A stretch of DNA of 64,000 bases from Pseudomonas sp. H1h (GCF_000633255.1 NZ_AYMJ01000006.1:62001-126000), one strand, 5' to 3'. Shown: positions 12,073 through 24,025, counted from the first letter of the stretch. The notes: generated by a model from the sequence alone, not told the origin. Translations and numbers: made by a program.

Positions 12073-12797
12073 TGGCAACTCTGAAAGCTCAGCACCTGGC
12101 CAAGGCCTATAAAAGCCGCCAGGTCGTGCGTGACGTCAGCCTGTCGATCGACAGCGGCCAGATCGTCGGCCTGCTCGGCCCGAACGGCGCCGGCAAGACC
12201 ACCTGCTTCTACATGATCGTCGGCCTGGTGCAGGCCGATCAGGGCCGCGTGCTGATCGATGATCTGGACGTCAGCCACCAGCCAATGCACGGCCGCGCCA
12301 AGGCCGGTATCGGCTATCTGCCGCAAGAAGCGTCGATCTTCCGCAAACTGTCGGTGGCCGACAACATCATGGCCATCCTCGAGACCCGCACGGAACTCGA
12401 CAAGGCCGGTCGTCGCAAGGAGCTGGAAAGCCTGCTGCAGGAATTCCACATCAGCCACATTCGCGACAACCTGGGCATGAGCCTGTCCGGTGGTGAGCGC
12501 CGCCGGGTGGAAATCGCCCGCGCCTTGGCCACCGCACCGAAATTCATCCTGCTCGACGAACCGTTCGCCGGTGTCGACCCGATCTCGGTCGGCGACATCA
12601 AGCAGATCATCCACCACCTCAAGGCCAAGGGCATCGGTGTACTGATCACCGACCACAACGTGCGTGAGACCCTGGATATCTGCGAAACCGCCTACATCGT
12701 CAACGACGGTCAACTGATCGCCGAAGGCGACGCCGCGACCATCCTGGCCAACGATCTGGTCAAGGAAGTGTACCTGGGCCACGAGTTCCGCCTCTAA
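12072..12797 (+). CDS. lptB: LptB, ATPase of the LPS exporter
   Basis: Cytoplasmic ABC ATPase (241 residues) that drives LPS extraction by LptFG. The Walker A is GPNGAGKTT with Lys42. The LptB-type signature [16 protein letters not shown], Walker [14 protein letters not shown] and the switch histidine in [11 protein letters not shown] are all present. It is the last gene of kdsD-kdsC-lptCAB. Confidence 0.96.
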   Translation: MATLKAQHLAKAYKSRQVVRDVSLSIDSGQIVGLLGPNGAGKTTCFYMIVGLVQADQGRVLIDDLDVSHQPMHGRAKAGIGYLPQEASIFRKLSVADNIMAILETRTELDKAGRRKELESLLQEFHISHIRDNLGMSLSGGERRRVEIARALATAPKFILLDEPFAGVDPISVGDIKQIIHHLKAKGIGVLITDHNVRETLDICETAYIVNDGQLIAEGDAATILANDLVKEVYLGHEFRL

Positions 12798-12828
12798 AGC
12801 GCAATCGCATTCGGCCAGCCGTCCGAGT

Positions 12829-12873
12829 GCTGTAACGTTGAAGCGAAGTTTTATACGCTTTTATTGTTACAGC
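12829..12873. other. Long imperfect hairpin upstream of rpoN
   Basis: GCTGTAAC (12829-12836) pairs with GTTACAGC (12866-12873), and an inner GAAGCG/CGCTTT pairs with one wobble. It lies 32 bases after lptB and 113 bases before rpoN. It may end the lpt transcript or structure the rpoN leader. No T-run follows it on the plus strand. Confidence 0.5.
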
Positions 12874-12985
12874 GCTCTAGGCAAACACGACAGTTTCAGG
12901 CATATAATTTGCTTAAGTTTGGCGCTCCGGCGCCCTGTAGTGGATGGCGCATGCGCGCCGGCGAATAAGGTGTTAAGCCCCTGCC

Positions 12986-14479
12986 ATGAAACCATCGCTA
13001 GTCTTGAGAATGGGCCAGCAGCTGACGATGACACCGCAGCTGCAACAGGCCATCCGCCTGCTCCAATTGTCGACCCTGGACCTGCAACAGGAAATCCAGG
13101 AGGCCCTGGAATCCAATCCGATGCTCGAACGCCAGGAAGAAGGCGACGACTTCGACAACTCCGATCCTTTGGCCGACAACGCCGAACAAAAGCCCAACAC
13201 CGAGATTCAGGAACCCTCCTATCAGGAAACCGCACCGACGGTGGACAATCTGGAAGATGGCGAATGGAACGAGCGCATCCCTAACGAACTGCCCGTCGAC
13301 ACCGCCTGGGAAGACGTCTACCAGACCAGCGCCAGCAGCCTGCCCAGCAGCGATGATGACGAGTGGGACTTCACCACCCGCACTTCCGCCGGGGAAAGCC
13401 TGCAAAGCCATCTGCTGTGGCAATTGAACCTGGCGCCGATGTCCGACACCGACCGCCTGATCGCCGTGACCCTGATCGACTGCATCAATAATCAGGGCTA
13501 CCTCGACGAAACCCTTGAAGAAATTCTCGACGCCTTTGATCCGGAGCTCGACATCGAGCTGGACGAGATCGAGGCCGTGCTGCACCGCATCCAGCAGTTC
13601 GAACCGGCCGGCATCGGCGCCCGCAACCTCGGCGAATGCCTGCTGCTGCAACTGCGCCAGCTACCAGCCAAGACCCCGTGGCTGAACGAAGCCAAGCGTC
13701 TGGTCAGCGATTACATCGATCTGCTCGGCAGTCGCGACTACAGCCAGTTGATGCGGCGCATGAAGCTCAAGGAAGATGAACTGCGCCAGGTCATCGAACT
13801 GGTACAGAGCCTCAACCCACGCCCGGGTTCACAAATCGAATCGACCGAAGCCGAGTACGTGGTGCCCGATGTCATCGTGCGCAAGGACAACGAACGCTGG
13901 CTGGTCGAGCTGAACCAGGAATCGGTGCCGCGCCTGCGGGTCAACGCCCAGTACGCCGGCTTCGTGCGCCGTGCCGACACCAGCGCCGACAACACCTTCA
14001 TGCGCAATCAGTTGCAGGAAGCGCGCTGGTTCATCAAGAGCCTGCAAAGCCGCAACGAAACCCTGATGAAGGTCGCCACCCAGATCGTCGAGCATCAGCG
14101 CGGCTTCCTGGAATACGGCGACGAAGCCATGAAGCCGTTGGTCCTGCACGACATCGCCGAGGCGGTGGGCATGCACGAATCGACGATTTCCCGGGTCACC
14201 ACCCAGAAATTCATGCATACCCCGCGCGGTATTTATGAACTGAAATACTTTTTCTCCAGCCACGTCAGCACCTCCGAAGGCGGCGAATGCTCGTCTACAG
14301 CGATCCGCGCGATCATCAAAAAACTGGTTGCAGCGGAAAATCAGAAAAAGCCGTTGAGTGACAGCAAGATCGCTGGTTTACTGGAGGCACAAGGCATTCA
14401 GGTGGCTCGCCGCACCGTCGCCAAGTACCGCGAATCCCTCGGGATCGCGCCTTCGAGCGAACGCAAGCGGTTGATGTAA
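12986..14479 (+). CDS. rpoN: RNA polymerase sigma-54 factor
   Basis: Alternative sigma factor recognising -24/-12 promoters and needing enhancer-binding ATPases. It controls nitrogen use, motility and much of pseudomonad metabolism. The 497 residues show the Gln-rich region I ([20 protein letters not shown]), an acidic region II (about 45-130), the core-binding and central HTH domains, and the C-terminal RpoN box [10 protein letters not shown]. It heads the conserved rpoN-hpf-ptsN-rapZ-ptsO cluster. Confidence 0.97.
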   Translation: MKPSLVLRMGQQLTMTPQLQQAIRLLQLSTLDLQQEIQEALESNPMLERQEEGDDFDNSDPLADNAEQKPNTEIQEPSYQETAPTVDNLEDGEWNERIPNELPVDTAWEDVYQTSASSLPSSDDDEWDFTTRTSAGESLQSHLLWQLNLAPMSDTDRLIAVTLIDCINNQGYLDETLEEILDAFDPELDIELDEIEAVLHRIQQFEPAGIGARNLGECLLLQLRQLPAKTPWLNEAKRLVSDYIDLLGSRDYSQLMRRMKLKEDELRQVIELVQSLNPRPGSQIESTEAEYVVPDVIVRKDNERWLVELNQESVPRLRVNAQYAGFVRRADTSADNTFMRNQLQEARWFIKSLQSRNETLMKVATQIVEHQRGFLEYGDEAMKPLVLHDIAEAVGMHESTISRVTTQKFMHTPRGIYELKYFFSSHVSTSEGGECSSTAIRAIIKKLVAAENQKKPLSDSKIAGLLEAQGIQVARRTVAKYRESLGIAPSSERKRLM

Positions 14480-14495
14480 GCCACGTTACAGCGTT

Positions 14496-14535
14496 CCAGT
14501 GGCAGGCTATTCAGCCTGCCGCTTTATGCACTGGC
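14496..14535. other. Nested hairpin between rpoN and hpf
   Basis: CCAGTG and CACTGG enclose a perfect GGCAGGCT/AGCCTGCC stem with a 4-base loop. There is no T-tract, so it is more likely an mRNA stability or processing element than a terminator. The hpf ribosome site AAGGAG follows directly. Confidence 0.5.
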
Positions 14536-14552
14536 AACGAAGGAGAAGCTGT

Positions 14553-14861
14553 ATGCAAGTCAACATCAGTGGACACCAACTGGAAGTGACCGAACCGCTG
14601 CGCACCTACATCAACGAGAAACTCGAACGATTGGAGCGCCATTTCGACAAGATCACCAACGTGCAAGTCACGATGTGCGTCGAAAAGCTGAAGCAGAAAA
14701 TCGAAGCCACCTTGCATATTCCCGGCAGCGAAGTGGTCGCCAACGCAGAAGATACCGACATGTACGCTGCGATCGACTCACTGACCGACAAGCTGGATCG
14801 CCAACTCAAAAAGCATAAGGAAAAGACCCAGAGCCTCCTTCAGGGCGCAACAGGTCGTTAA
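14553..14861 (+). CDS. hpf: Ribosome hibernation-promoting factor, short form
   Basis: Binds the 30S decoding region in stationary phase and promotes 100S dimers (with RMF in gammaproteobacteria). From the ATG at 14553, preceded by AAGGAG, it has 102 residues with the full HPF/YfiA fold (MQVNISGHQLEVTEPLRTYI; LHIPGSEVVANAEDTDMYAAIDSLTDKL in pieces). The long-form C-terminal dimerisation domain is absent. It lies between rpoN and ptsN. Confidence 0.94.
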   Translation: MQVNISGHQLEVTEPLRTYINEKLERLERHFDKITNVQVTMCVEKLKQKIEATLHIPGSEVVANAEDTDMYAAIDSLTDKLDRQLKKHKEKTQSLLQGATGR

Positions 14862-14873
14862 CACCCCCAACCC

Positions 14874-15338
14874 ATGATCCGACTTGAAAGTATCCTGACC
14901 CCCGGCCGTTCCCTGGTGAACGTGCCGGGCGGCAGTAAAAAGAAAGCCCTCGAACAGATTGCCAACCTGATCGCCCGCGAAGTGCCGGATCTGGAGATGC
15001 AGGATGTCTTCGAAGCGCTGATCGCCCGTGAGAAACTCGGCTCCACCGGTTTCGGCAACGGCATCGCCATTCCCCACTGTCGCCTCAAAGGCTGCGAAGC
15101 GCCTATCAGCGCATTGATGCACCTTGATGCACCCATCGATTTCGATGCAATCGACGGCGCACCGGTTGACCTGCTGTTTGTTCTGCTGGTCCCGGAAGCG
15201 GCCACCGATGCTCACCTGGAATTACTGCGCCAGATCGCCAGCATGCTCGATCGCAAGGAAGTGCGCGAAAAACTGCGTAGCGCACCGAGTAACGAAGCCT
15301 TGTATCAGGTCGTCCTGAGCGAGCAGAACGGTCACTAA
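14874..15338 (+). CDS. ptsN: PTS IIA-like nitrogen regulatory protein
   Basis: EIIA-Ntr, the terminal phosphoacceptor of the nitrogen PTS. It regulates potassium transport, carbon storage and sigma-54-linked functions rather than importing sugar. The 154 residues carry the phosphorylated His68 in the [10 protein letters not shown] motif. It is followed by rapZ two bases after its stop. Confidence 0.95.
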   Translation: MIRLESILTPGRSLVNVPGGSKKKALEQIANLIAREVPDLEMQDVFEALIAREKLGSTGFGNGIAIPHCRLKGCEAPISALMHLDAPIDFDAIDGAPVDLLFVLLVPEAATDAHLELLRQIASMLDRKEVREKLRSAPSNEALYQVVLSEQNGH

Positions 15339-15340
15339 TC

Positions 15341-16198
15341 ATGCGTTTGATCATCGTCAGCGGCCGCTCCGGCTCGGGTAAAAGTACCGCCTTGGATGTC
15401 CTTGAGGACAACGGCTACTACTGCATCGACAACCTGCCGGCCGGCCTGTTGCCTGAATTGGCCGAGCGCGCCCTGATTCACACCGAACTGGCCCAGCCGC
15501 TGGTGGCCGTCTCGATCGATGCCCGCAACCTGCCGAGCCATCTGTCGCGCTTCCCGGAGCTGTTGGAAGAAGTCCGCAGCCGCCACATCCAGTGCGATGT
15601 GCTCTATCTGGATGCCGATGAGGAAACCCTGCTCAAGCGTTTCTCGGAAACCCGTCGGCGCCACCCACTGAGCACTGCCAATCGCTCGCTGGCCGAAGCC
15701 ATCAATGACGAAACCGCCCTGCTCGGTCCGATTGCCGACCTGGCCGACCTCAAGGTCAACACCACCAACCTGAATCTGTACCAGCTGCGCGACACCATCA
15801 AGCTGCGCCTGCTGAACCAACCGGAGCCGGGCACAGCCTTTCTGGTCGAGTCGTTCGGCTTCAAGCGCGGCATGCCGGTGGATGCCGATCTGGTGTTCGA
15901 CGTACGCTGCCTGCCCAACCCGTACTGGAAGCCGGAACTTCGCGCGCAATCGGGTCTCGATGCACCGGTCGCCGATTACCTGGCGGCGCAGCCCGAAGTC
16001 GAGGAGATGTTTCAGGACATCTACGGCTATCTGAATAAATGGCTACCGCGCTTCGCCGCGAGTAACCGCGCCTACGTCACCATTGCCATTGGCTGCACCG
16101 GCGGGCATCACCGCTCCGTTTACCTGACTGAACGCCTGGGTCAGGCCCTGCAGAAAACCCTGAAGAACGTCCAGGTTCGCCACCGCGACCTCACTTAA
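15341..16198 (+). CDS. rapZ: RapZ, RNase adapter / nucleotide-binding protein
   Basis: P-loop protein of 285 residues with GRSGSGKST (8-16) and the C-terminal RapZ motif [19 protein letters not shown]. In E. coli RapZ delivers sRNA GlmZ to RNase E and controls GlmS. Its partner RNA in pseudomonads is not established to my knowledge. The gene sits between ptsN and ptsO, 15 bases ahead of the latter. Confidence 0.94.
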   Translation: MRLIIVSGRSGSGKSTALDVLEDNGYYCIDNLPAGLLPELAERALIHTELAQPLVAVSIDARNLPSHLSRFPELLEEVRSRHIQCDVLYLDADEETLLKRFSETRRRHPLSTANRSLAEAINDETALLGPIADLADLKVNTTNLNLYQLRDTIKLRLLNQPEPGTAFLVESFGFKRGMPVDADLVFDVRCLPNPYWKPELRAQSGLDAPVADYLAAQPEVEEMFQDIYGYLNKWLPRFAASNRAYVTIAIGCTGGHHRSVYLTERLGQALQKTLKNVQVRHRDLT

Positions 16199-16213
16199 AG
16201 GATTCACACCGCG

Positions 16214-16489
16214 ATGCCTGCTCTGGAAATCGAAATCATCAACAAACTGGGCTTGCATGCCCGCGCGTCGGCCAAGTTCGTTGGCGTGGCGGGCAAGTAC
16301 CCGGATTGCACAATCAAAGTGGGTCGCACCCCTGAAACCACGGTGGACGGCAAAAGCATCATGGCGATGATGATGCTCGCCGCCGGCAAGGGCACGAAAA
16401 TCTATCTGAGTACTGAAGGCCATCAGGAGCAGGAAGCGCTGGATGCACTGGTGGCGTTGATCAACAACTACTTCGACGAAGGTGGTTGA
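16214..16489 (+). CDS. ptsO: NPr, HPr-like phosphocarrier of the nitrogen PTS
   Basis: A 91-residue HPr-family protein that carries phosphate from PtsP (EI-Ntr) to PtsN. The phosphorylation site is His15 in KLGLHARASAKF. The regulatory-loop region VDGKSIMAMMMLAA is also typical. It is the last gene of the rpoN cluster and is followed by a small hairpin. Confidence 0.95.
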   Translation: MPALEIEIINKLGLHARASAKFVGVAGKYPDCTIKVGRTPETTVDGKSIMAMMMLAAGKGTKIYLSTEGHQEQEALDALVALINNYFDEGG

Positions 16490-16500
16490 TTCAGTGTGTC

Positions 16501-16518
16501 GAGGGAGCTTGCTCCCTC
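16501..16518. terminator. Hairpin after ptsO
   Basis: GAGGGAGC-TT-GCTCCCTC forms a perfect 8-bp stem just past the ptsO stop, between convergent ptsO and the ZIP gene. There is only a short T-rich tail (TCTTATCCTT). It may be a single REP unit or a weak terminator. Confidence 0.5.
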
Positions 16519-16527
16519 TCTTATCCT

Positions 16528-17421
16528 TCAGCCCAACGCCGTATCCATCACCATCATCAGACAGAAACCGATCAGCAAGCCAAGACTGGCGAGCTTGTCG
16601 TGACCATTGCGTCGCGACTCGGGGATCACCTCATGAGTCACCACCAGCAACATCGCCCCCGCCGCCAGCGCCAGTCCCAACGGCAGTAGCAGCTCTGCCA
16701 GGCCGACCAGCCACGCACACAGCAGTGCAAACACCGGTTCGACCAGACCCGATGCCGCGCCGATCAAAAACGCCCTGACCCGTGACATCCCCGCCCCGGC
16801 CAGCACCAGCGCAATCACCAGACCTTCCGGCACATCCTGCAAGGCAATGCCCATGGCCAGACTGTCGGCATCCGGCATGCCACCACCAGCGGAGACACCG
16901 ACTGCCATGCCCTCCGGAATGTTGTGAGCAATGATTGCGAAGACGAACAACCAGATTCGCGGTGGAATTACCGGGTGCTCAAGGGTGCCAACAAGCGTTT
17001 CCGGTGAAGCGCCGGACAACCGCAAATCCACCAGGTAAAGGCCGAACGCACCGAGCATGATGCCCAGGCAGATAAGACCACTGGCGCCCCACGGGGACAT
17101 GCCCAGGCTTTGCGCGGCGGCAATGCCCGGCACGATCAGCGAAAACGCCGTCGCGGCCAGCATCACCCCGGCGCCAAACCCCAGCAGGGTATCGCTGAGC
17201 ATCTGCGGCATCCGCCGGATCACCAGTACCGGCACCGCACCGAGCGCCGTGCCGAGTGCGCAGATCGCCCCGCCTTGCAACGCCCGGGAAAGCCTCGGTT
17301 CCAGATCCAGCCATTGCAGTCCGTGAGCGACCAGCAAGGTCATGCCCGCCAACAGCAAGAGCGACCCCACCGCGTAACGAAACATACGCCCACTTCCGAT
17401 CGCCAGTGTTTCAGTGCCCAT
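16528..17421 (-). CDS. ZIP-family divalent metal transporter
   Basis: Polytopic inner-membrane protein of 297 residues with about eight hydrophobic helices. The ZIP metal-binding helices are visible: HNIPEGMAVGVSAGGG (TM4) and ALQDVPEGLVIAL (TM5). It resembles ZupT/GufA-type importers of zinc, manganese or iron, and substrate cannot be read from sequence. It lies just downstream of sodA on the same strand (30-base gap), so a link to manganese supply for SodA is attractive but unproved. Confidence 0.85.
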   Translation of the reverse strand: MGTETLAIGSGRMFRYAVGSLLLLAGMTLLVAHGLQWLDLEPRLSRALQGGAICALGTALGAVPVLVIRRMPQMLSDTLLGFGAGVMLAATAFSLIVPGIAAAQSLGMSPWGASGLICLGIMLGAFGLYLVDLRLSGASPETLVGTLEHPVIPPRIWLFVFAIIAHNIPEGMAVGVSAGGGMPDADSLAMGIALQDVPEGLVIALVLAGAGMSRVRAFLIGAASGLVEPVFALLCAWLVGLAELLLPLGLALAAGAMLLVVTHEVIPESRRNGHDKLASLGLLIGFCLMMVMDTALG

Positions 17422-17451
17422 AGCCAGCCTTGGATTGTTTTTATAGAAGAC

Positions 17452-18063
17452 TTAAACCAGTGCGGCTTTGTAGCGCGCAGCGACTTCAGGCCAATTGATC
17501 ACGTTGTAGAACGCATTGATGTATTCCGGACGACGGTTCTGGTAACGCAGGTAGTAGGCGTGTTCCCAGACATCGAGACCGAGAATCGGCGTATTGCCGT
17601 TCATCAACGGGCTGTCCTGGTTGCCGCTGCTTTCCACGATCAGTTTTTTCTCCGGGGTCACGCTGAGCCAGGCCCAGCCACTGCCGAAACGGGTCAGCGC
17701 GGCTTTGGTGAACGCCTCTTTGAAACTGTCCAGACCACCCAGTTGTTCATCGATGGCCTTGGCCAGTGCGCCATCGGGCTTACCGCCGCCGCTTGGCACC
17801 ATGACTTCCCAGAACAACGAGTGATTGGCGTGACCGCCGCCCTGATTGATCACCGCTGCACGGAGTTTTTCCGGCAATTGCTGAACGCTGGCGACCAGTT
17901 TTTCCACCGGCCACTCGGCGTATTCAGTGCCTTCTACTGCGACGTTAAGGTTATTGATGTAAGTCTGGTGATGCTTGGTGTAGTGGATCTCCATGGTCTG
18001 CGCATCGATATGCGGTTCCAGGGCGTCATAGGCGTACGGCAAGGCGGGCAAGGTAAAAGCCAT
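17452..18063 (-). CDS. sodA: Superoxide dismutase, manganese type
   Basis: Dismutates superoxide in the cytoplasm. From the ATG at 18063 it has 203 residues. Metal ligands are His27, His81, Asp164 and His168 (DVWEHAYY). The [11 protein letters not shown] segment and the fumC-orfX-sodA context match SodA (SodM) of P. aeruginosa rather than the constitutive iron enzyme SodB. It starts directly after the orfX stop, and expression is expected under iron limitation through the Fur box at 20.33 kb. Confidence 0.92.
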   Translation of the reverse strand: MAFTLPALPYAYDALEPHIDAQTMEIHYTKHHQTYINNLNVAVEGTEYAEWPVEKLVASVQQLPEKLRAAVINQGGGHANHSLFWEVMVPSGGGKPDGALAKAIDEQLGGLDSFKEAFTKAALTRFGSGWAWLSVTPEKKLIVESSGNQDSPLMNGNTPILGLDVWEHAYYLRYQNRRPEYINAFYNVINWPEVAARYKAALV

Positions 18064-18064
18064 T

Positions 18065-18505
18065 TCAGTGGACTCCATGATGATGTGCGGCTGGCGCGCG
18101 GCGTGCGTTGCCGGTATCCGGATGCAGCAGGCGCTGGGTGCGCGGGTATTCGCCGTGTTCGCTGATGAAATTCAGCAGTTCGACATAGGTCTTGCTGCTC
18201 TGGCGCAACGCCGCTTCACGCAAGGCCGGGCGCAAGCGCTCGTCCTGCATGGTCTGCAACAGCCGTTGGTGGATCGCGCAGAGATACTCGGCGCTCTCCT
18301 CCGGCTGATTCAGGCGCAGGTGCAGGTCCGCCAGGTTGTGATGAGAGATGACACAGGCCGCCACCGCTTCGTCGGCATCGGCCCAGCGCTCGAACAACAC
18401 TTGCGCCAGGGCCAGGGCTTGCAGGTAAGCCTCGCGGGCATCGATCAGCTCGCCCAGCATGAAGCAGCGATTGGCCCGTTCGATCGTGCGTTTCCAGTGC
18501 TCCAT
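18065..18505 (-). CDS. OrfX of the fumC-sodA operon (unknown function)
   Basis: A 146-residue, alpha-helical, Ala/Leu/Glu-rich soluble protein with a TPR-like look ([43 protein letters not shown]). The C-terminal tail is His-rich ([10 protein letters not shown]). It corresponds by position to orfX in the P. aeruginosa fagA-fumC-orfX-sodA operon. No function is known to me. The His-rich end may bind metal, which is only a suggestion. Confidence 0.85.
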   Translation of the reverse strand: MEHWKRTIERANRCFMLGELIDAREAYLQALALAQVLFERWADADEAVAACVISHHNLADLHLRLNQPEESAEYLCAIHQRLLQTMQDERLRPALREAALRQSSKTYVELLNFISEHGEYPRTQRLLHPDTGNARRAPAAHHHGVH

Positions 18506-18532
18506 GGTGAGCCTCCAAAGCGGTTGCGGTGA

Positions 18533-19889
<1,357 letters not shown>

Positions 19890-19909
<20 letters not shown>

Positions 19910-20297
19910 CTGAAAATCCTTGCACCAGTTCAATAAGAGGAATCGAGGGAAGCAGTTCGCAGGTGGCGAGCTGCCAGGTGTAGCGCTGCCAACGCTGGAG
20001 CCGGCAGTTGCACAGCGACAGGCGCTCCATTTCACGTAACGGGCGCCAGGCTTGATCGAGACAGAGGCTGCGCCAGTGCCACGGCAACGCGATGTCGGTG
20101 GCCGTGTCGAGCAGCAAACGCAAGGAGGTTTCAGCGATGGTCCAGGGAGACGTTGCCGTACAGCAGGCCAGATAACGGCCTTCGGCCAGGTAGTGTTCGA
20201 TCAGGCGCGGCTCGTCAGGATCCATCGCGCAACGGATCTGGCGACTCATCCAGCGCCAGCTTTCGAGGTACGGCTGCTCGTGCAAGGCAGAACTCAT
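19890..20297 (-). CDS. fagA: FagA, Fur-associated protein (unknown function)
   Basis: A 135-residue protein, Trp- and Cys-containing (SWRWMSRQIRCAMD; LPWHWRSLCLDQAW), first gene of the iron-repressed fumC-sodA operon. It matches fagA of P. aeruginosa by position and general character, and the biochemical role is unknown. Its end overlaps the fumC start by 20 bases, implying translational coupling. A probable Fur site lies 30 to 55 bases upstream. Confidence 0.85.
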
Positions 20298-20324
20298 GAT
20301 CCGGGACTCGTTCGGAGATGAGAT

Positions 20325-20350
20325 TTATTATTAGATGATAATGAGAACCA
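20325..20350 (-). promoter_or_regulatory. Probable Fur box of the fagA-fumC-orfX-sodA operon
   Basis: An AT-rich stretch with TTATTATTAGATGATAATGA stands out in GC-rich DNA. In one alignment 11 of 19 bases match the Fur consensus GATAATGATAATCATTATC, including an unbroken run of 8. Its location ahead of an operon known to be Fur-repressed in P. aeruginosa supports the call. Confidence 0.7.
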
Positions 20351-20381
20351 AAACAAGCGTGACGAATTACGAAGAGTCCAT

Positions 20382-20470
20382 TGTGGGAGCGAGCCGGCCC
20401 GCGAAGGCGTCGTGTCAGTACCCCTGCGGTCGGCAGTCAAATCGCTTTCGCGAGCAGGCTCGCTCCCACA
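20382..20470. repeat. REP doublet between fagA promoter and pmbA
   Basis: Inverted REP units (GTGGGAGCGAGCCGGCCCGC; complement GCGAGCAGGCTCGCTCCCAC) separated by about 45 bases. The left unit has two changes from the common form. Confidence 0.85.
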
Positions 20471-20490
20471 TGGTTTTGTGTGCGGCCAAT

Positions 20491-20529
20491 AAAAAAGGCG
20501 CGCCATCCGAGGGGATGGTGCGCCTTTTT
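20491..20529 (-). terminator. Terminator of pmbA
   Basis: A GC-rich stem (GGCGC.CCATCC / GGATGG.GCGCC) with A6 on the left and T5 on the right. It can act in both directions and sits 19 bases past the leftward pmbA stop. Confidence 0.85.
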
Positions 20530-20547
20530 GCGTAACGGAATCGGGGC

Positions 20548-21894
20548 TTAGCTGCCCGCGACCGTCATCCGCTCGATCAACACCGAGCCCGTACGAATGT
20601 TGCTGCGCAGCTCCAGATCATTACCGACCGCAACAATCTGCTTGAACATGTCGCGCATGTTGCCGGCGATGGTCACTTCCTGCACCGCGAACTGGATTTC
20701 GCCGTTCTCGACCCAGAAACCCGCCGCTCCGCGCGAATAGTCGCCGGTGACCATGTTCAAGCCATGGCCCATCAATTCGGTGACCAGCAGCCCACGGCCC
20801 ATACGGCGCAGCAGCGCCGCCTGATCCTCATCGCCGTGCGTCACGAACAGGTTGTGCACGCCGCCAGCGTTGGCGGTACTTGGCATGCCGAGTTTGCGTC
20901 CGGAGTAGGTGCCGAGAATGTACGACACCAATTCGCCCTTCTCGACGAACGGTTTGGCGTAGGTCGCCAGGCCATCACCGTCGTAAGACGCACTGCCCAT
21001 GGCGCGCATCAGGTGTGGACGTTCGTCGATGGTCAGCCACTCCGGAAACAGCTTCTGCCCCAGCGTGCCTTCCAGGAACGACGATTTGCGGTACAGACTG
21101 CCGCCAGACACCGCCGACAGGAAGCTACCAAACAACCCGCCCGCCAGCTCTGCGGAAAACAGCACCGGCACTTCGCAGGTCGGCACAGGACGCGCGCCCA
21201 GACGGCTCGCCGCCCGTTGCGCGGCACGTTGGCCGATGCTCACCGGATCGGCCAGCAAATTGCCCTGACGGCTGACGTCGTACCAGTAATCGCGCTGCAT
21301 CTGGCCGTCGGCCTCGGCGATCATTACGCAACTGAGGCTGTGCCGGGTCGACGCATAGCCACCGATGAAACCGTGACTGTTGCCATACACACGGCAGCCC
21401 TGATGGGTGCTGAGGGTAGTGCCGTCGGCGTTCTTGATCCGCGCATCGGCGTCAAACGCGGCGGCTTCACACAGCAACGCCTTCTCGATGGCCTGCTCCG
21501 GAGTGATGTCCCATTCGTGGAACAGGTCGAAATCCTGCTGATCCCTGGCCATCAGTGCCGCATCGGCCAGGCCCGAGGCTTCATCTTCAGAGGTATGCTT
21601 GGCGATGGCCAGCGCCGCCGCGACCGTTTCGCGAATCGCATCAGGCCCGGTGGCAGACGTGCTGGCCGAGCCTTTGCGCTGCCCCACGTACAGGGTGATG
21701 CCAAAGCCCTGGTCACGGTTGAACTCGACCGTCTCGACCTCACGCTGGCGTACTGACGTCGACAGCCCCTGCTCCAGCGACACCGCTACTTCGCAGGCAC
21801 TGGCGCCCTGGCGCTTGGCTTCGGCGATGATCTGCTCGACCTGTTCCTGCAGTGCCGGCAATGCCTGCGGGCCGACGCTTTGAACTGCACTCAT
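20548..21894 (-). CDS. pmbA: PmbA/TldE, partner subunit of the TldD/E metalloprotease
   Basis: Forms a heterodimeric protease with TldD that matures microcin B17 in E. coli and degrades CcdA. It belongs to the U62 family but lacks the HExxxH site. Starting at the ATG at 21894 (ribosome site GTGGAG six bases upstream) gives 448 residues. Features include the C-terminal [20 protein letters not shown] segment of U62 proteins. In pseudomonads darP and tldD lie next to it, as here. Confidence 0.93.
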   Translation of the reverse strand: MSAVQSVGPQALPALQEQVEQIIAEAKRQGASACEVAVSLEQGLSTSVRQREVETVEFNRDQGFGITLYVGQRKGSASTSATGPDAIRETVAAALAIAKHTSEDEASGLADAALMARDQQDFDLFHEWDITPEQAIEKALLCEAAAFDADARIKNADGTTLSTHQGCRVYGNSHGFIGGYASTRHSLSCVMIAEADGQMQRDYWYDVSRQGNLLADPVSIGQRAAQRAASRLGARPVPTCEVPVLFSAELAGGLFGSFLSAVSGGSLYRKSSFLEGTLGQKLFPEWLTIDERPHLMRAMGSASYDGDGLATYAKPFVEKGELVSYILGTYSGRKLGMPSTANAGGVHNLFVTHGDEDQAALLRRMGRGLLVTELMGHGLNMVTGDYSRGAAGFWVENGEIQFAVQEVTIAGNMRDMFKQIVAVGNDLELRSNIRTGSVLIERMTVAGS

Positions 21895-22002
21895 GCTCAT
21901 CTCCACTCAAATTCTGCTTTCGGCTGGGGTCATCGAGCGACCGGGCCGGACAAGCGGCCCCCGACTGGTTATCATGGCGGCGTTTCTTTGCGGACTGCCA
22001 CC

Positions 22003-22527
22003 ATGGTTGATTCTTACGACGACTCCCTCGATACGGGAGAAAAAAGCAAATCTCAGGTCAAACGCGAGCTGCATGCTCTGGTTGACCTTGGCGAGCGCCT
22101 TACAACACTCAAGCCCGACTTGCAGGCAAAACTGCCATTGACCGACGCTTTGCGCCGAGCCTTGGCCGATGCGCCCAAGCACACCGCGAACATTGCGCGT
22201 AAACGGCACTTGCAGTTCATCGGCAAACTGATGCGCGATCAGGACACTGACGCGATTCTGACGTTGCTCGATCAACTCGATGCCTCCACCCGTCAGTACA
22301 ACGAGCGTTTCCACAACCTCGAACGCTGGCGTGACCGCCTGATCGCCGGTGACGATGCCGTGCTGGAAAAATTCGTCGTCGAGTACCCGGACGCCGATCG
22401 CCAGCAATTGCGCTCCCTGATCCGTCAGGCTCAGCACGAGGTTGCGCAAAACAAACCTCCTGCTTCCAGCCGCAAGATCTTCAAGTACATCCGTGAGCTG
22501 GACGATACCCAACGCGGCCTGCGTTGA
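22003..22527 (+). CDS. darP: DarP (YjgA/DUF615), ribosome-associated protein
   Basis: A 174-residue DUF615 protein. In E. coli YjgA/DarP associates with late 50S assembly intermediates. Typical features are the charged N-terminus, [32 protein letters not shown] and the C-terminal [12 protein letters not shown]. The ATG at 22003 is preferred because the upstream extension overlaps pmbA and is not conserved-looking. It is divergent from pmbA and convergent with tldD. Confidence 0.92.
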   Translation: MVDSYDDSLDTGEKSKSQVKRELHALVDLGERLTTLKPDLQAKLPLTDALRRALADAPKHTANIARKRHLQFIGKLMRDQDTDAILTLLDQLDASTRQYNERFHNLERWRDRLIAGDDAVLEKFVVEYPDADRQQLRSLIRQAQHEVAQNKPPASSRKIFKYIRELDDTQRGLR

Positions 22528-22578
22528 TATTCGCCATCGGGTGGCCGCACTGTGCGCCACCCGCAGCTCCATCCCCTT

Positions 22579-24021
22579 TTATGCGCCCGTGCCGCCCACG
22601 GTGATCGCATCAATCTTCAGTGTTGGCTGACCTACACCCACCGGCACCGACTGTCCGTCCTTGCCGCACGTGCCCACACCGCTGTCCAGCGCCAGATCGT
22701 TACCGACCATCGACACCCGGCTCATCGCCTCGGGGCCATTGCCGATCAACGTCGCACCCTTCACCGGAGCGGTAATCTTGCCGTCCTCGATCAGGTACGC
22801 CTCGCTGGTGGAGAAGACGAACTTGCCGCTGGTGATGTCGACCTGACCACCGCCAAGGTTGGCGCAGTAGATGCCTTTCTTCACCGAAGCGATGATTTCC
22901 GCCGGATCGCTTTCGCCACCGAGCATGTAGGTGTTGGTCATGCGCGGCATCGGCAGATGCGCGTAAGACTCGCGGCGACCATTGCCGGTACGGGCCACGC
23001 CCATCAGACGCGCGTTGAGCTTGTCCTGCATGTAGCCCTTGAGCACGCCGTTTTCGATCAGCGTGGTGCACTCGGTCGGGGTGCCTTCGTCGTCGACGCT
23101 CAGCGAACCGCGACGACCACTCAGGGTGCCGTCATCGACGATGGTGCACAGCTTGGAGGCAACCATTTCGCCCATGCGGCCGCTGTAGGCGGAGCTGCCC
23201 TTGCGGTTGAAGTCGCCTTCCAGACCGTGGCCGACCGCTTCGTGCAGCAGCACGCCAGACCAGCCCGAACCCAACACCACCGGCAAGGTACCGGCCGGGG
23301 CGGGAATCGCTTCCAGGTTCACCAGCGCCTGACGCAGCGCTTCACGGGCATAGCCCATGGCGCGGTCTTCGGCGAGGAAATAACGGTAGTCGGTTCGCCC
23401 GCCGCCGCCATGCCCGCCGCGCTCGCGACGGCCATTCTGCTCGACGATCACGCTGACGTTGAAGCGCACCAGCGGGCGCACATCGGCGGCCAGGCCACCG
23501 TCGGTGGACGCAACCAGAATCCGCTCCCAGACCCCGGCCATGCTCACGCTGACCTGCTGAATACGTGGATCAAGGGCGCGGGTGGCAACATCGATGCGCT
23601 TGAGCAGCTCGACTTTTTCGGCGCGGCTCAGCACTTCCAACGGGTTGTCCGGCGCATATAACTGCGCGACATCCTGGGTGCTGAACGCCTGCACCGTGCC
23701 GTTCTGCCCGGCACGGGAGATCGAGCGCGCGGCACGGGCCGCAGCGCCGAGGGCTTCGAGGGTGATCGCGTTACTGTAGGCGAAACCGGTTTTTTCACCA
23801 GACTGCGCACGCACGCCGACGCCTTGGTCGAGGTTGAAACTGCCTTCCTTGACGATTCCGTCTTCCAGCGACCACGACTCGGAGATCTGGCCCTGGAAAT
23901 ACAGGTCGGCAGCATCAATGCCCGGGCCGGCCAGGTCGCCGAGCACGCCTTGCAGGCTCTCGATCGTCACGCCACCGGGCGCCAACAGGTGATCACTGAC
24001 TGAGGACAACAACTCGCTCAT
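22579..24021 (-). CDS. tldD: TldD, catalytic subunit of the TldD/E metalloprotease
   Basis: Zinc metalloprotease of peptidase family U62, 480 residues from the ATG at 24021. The HExxxH active site is [11 protein letters not shown]. It works with PmbA/TldE encoded just to the left, and the dimer degrades small or unfolded peptides in the cytoplasm. It starts four bases after the stop of the nitrilase-family gene, so the two are co-transcribed. Confidence 0.95.
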   Translation of the reverse strand: MSELLSSVSDHLLAPGGVTIESLQGVLGDLAGPGIDAADLYFQGQISESWSLEDGIVKEGSFNLDQGVGVRAQSGEKTGFAYSNAITLEALGAAARAARSISRAGQNGTVQAFSTQDVAQLYAPDNPLEVLSRAEKVELLKRIDVATRALDPRIQQVSVSMAGVWERILVASTDGGLAADVRPLVRFNVSVIVEQNGRRERGGHGGGGRTDYRYFLAEDRAMGYAREALRQALVNLEAIPAPAGTLPVVLGSGWSGVLLHEAVGHGLEGDFNRKGSSAYSGRMGEMVASKLCTIVDDGTLSGRRGSLSVDDEGTPTECTTLIENGVLKGYMQDKLNARLMGVARTGNGRRESYAHLPMPRMTNTYMLGGESDPAEIIASVKKGIYCANLGGGQVDITSGKFVFSTSEAYLIEDGKITAPVKGATLIGNGPEAMSRVSMVGNDLALDSGVGTCGKDGQSVPVGVGQPTLKIDAITVGGTGA

Positions 24022-24025
24022 AGGT

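Noticed and set aside
12838..13284. 148-codon frame overlapping the rpoN leader and 5' end
   Set aside because: rpoN covers most of it in another frame, and no ribosome site or recognisable motif supports it.
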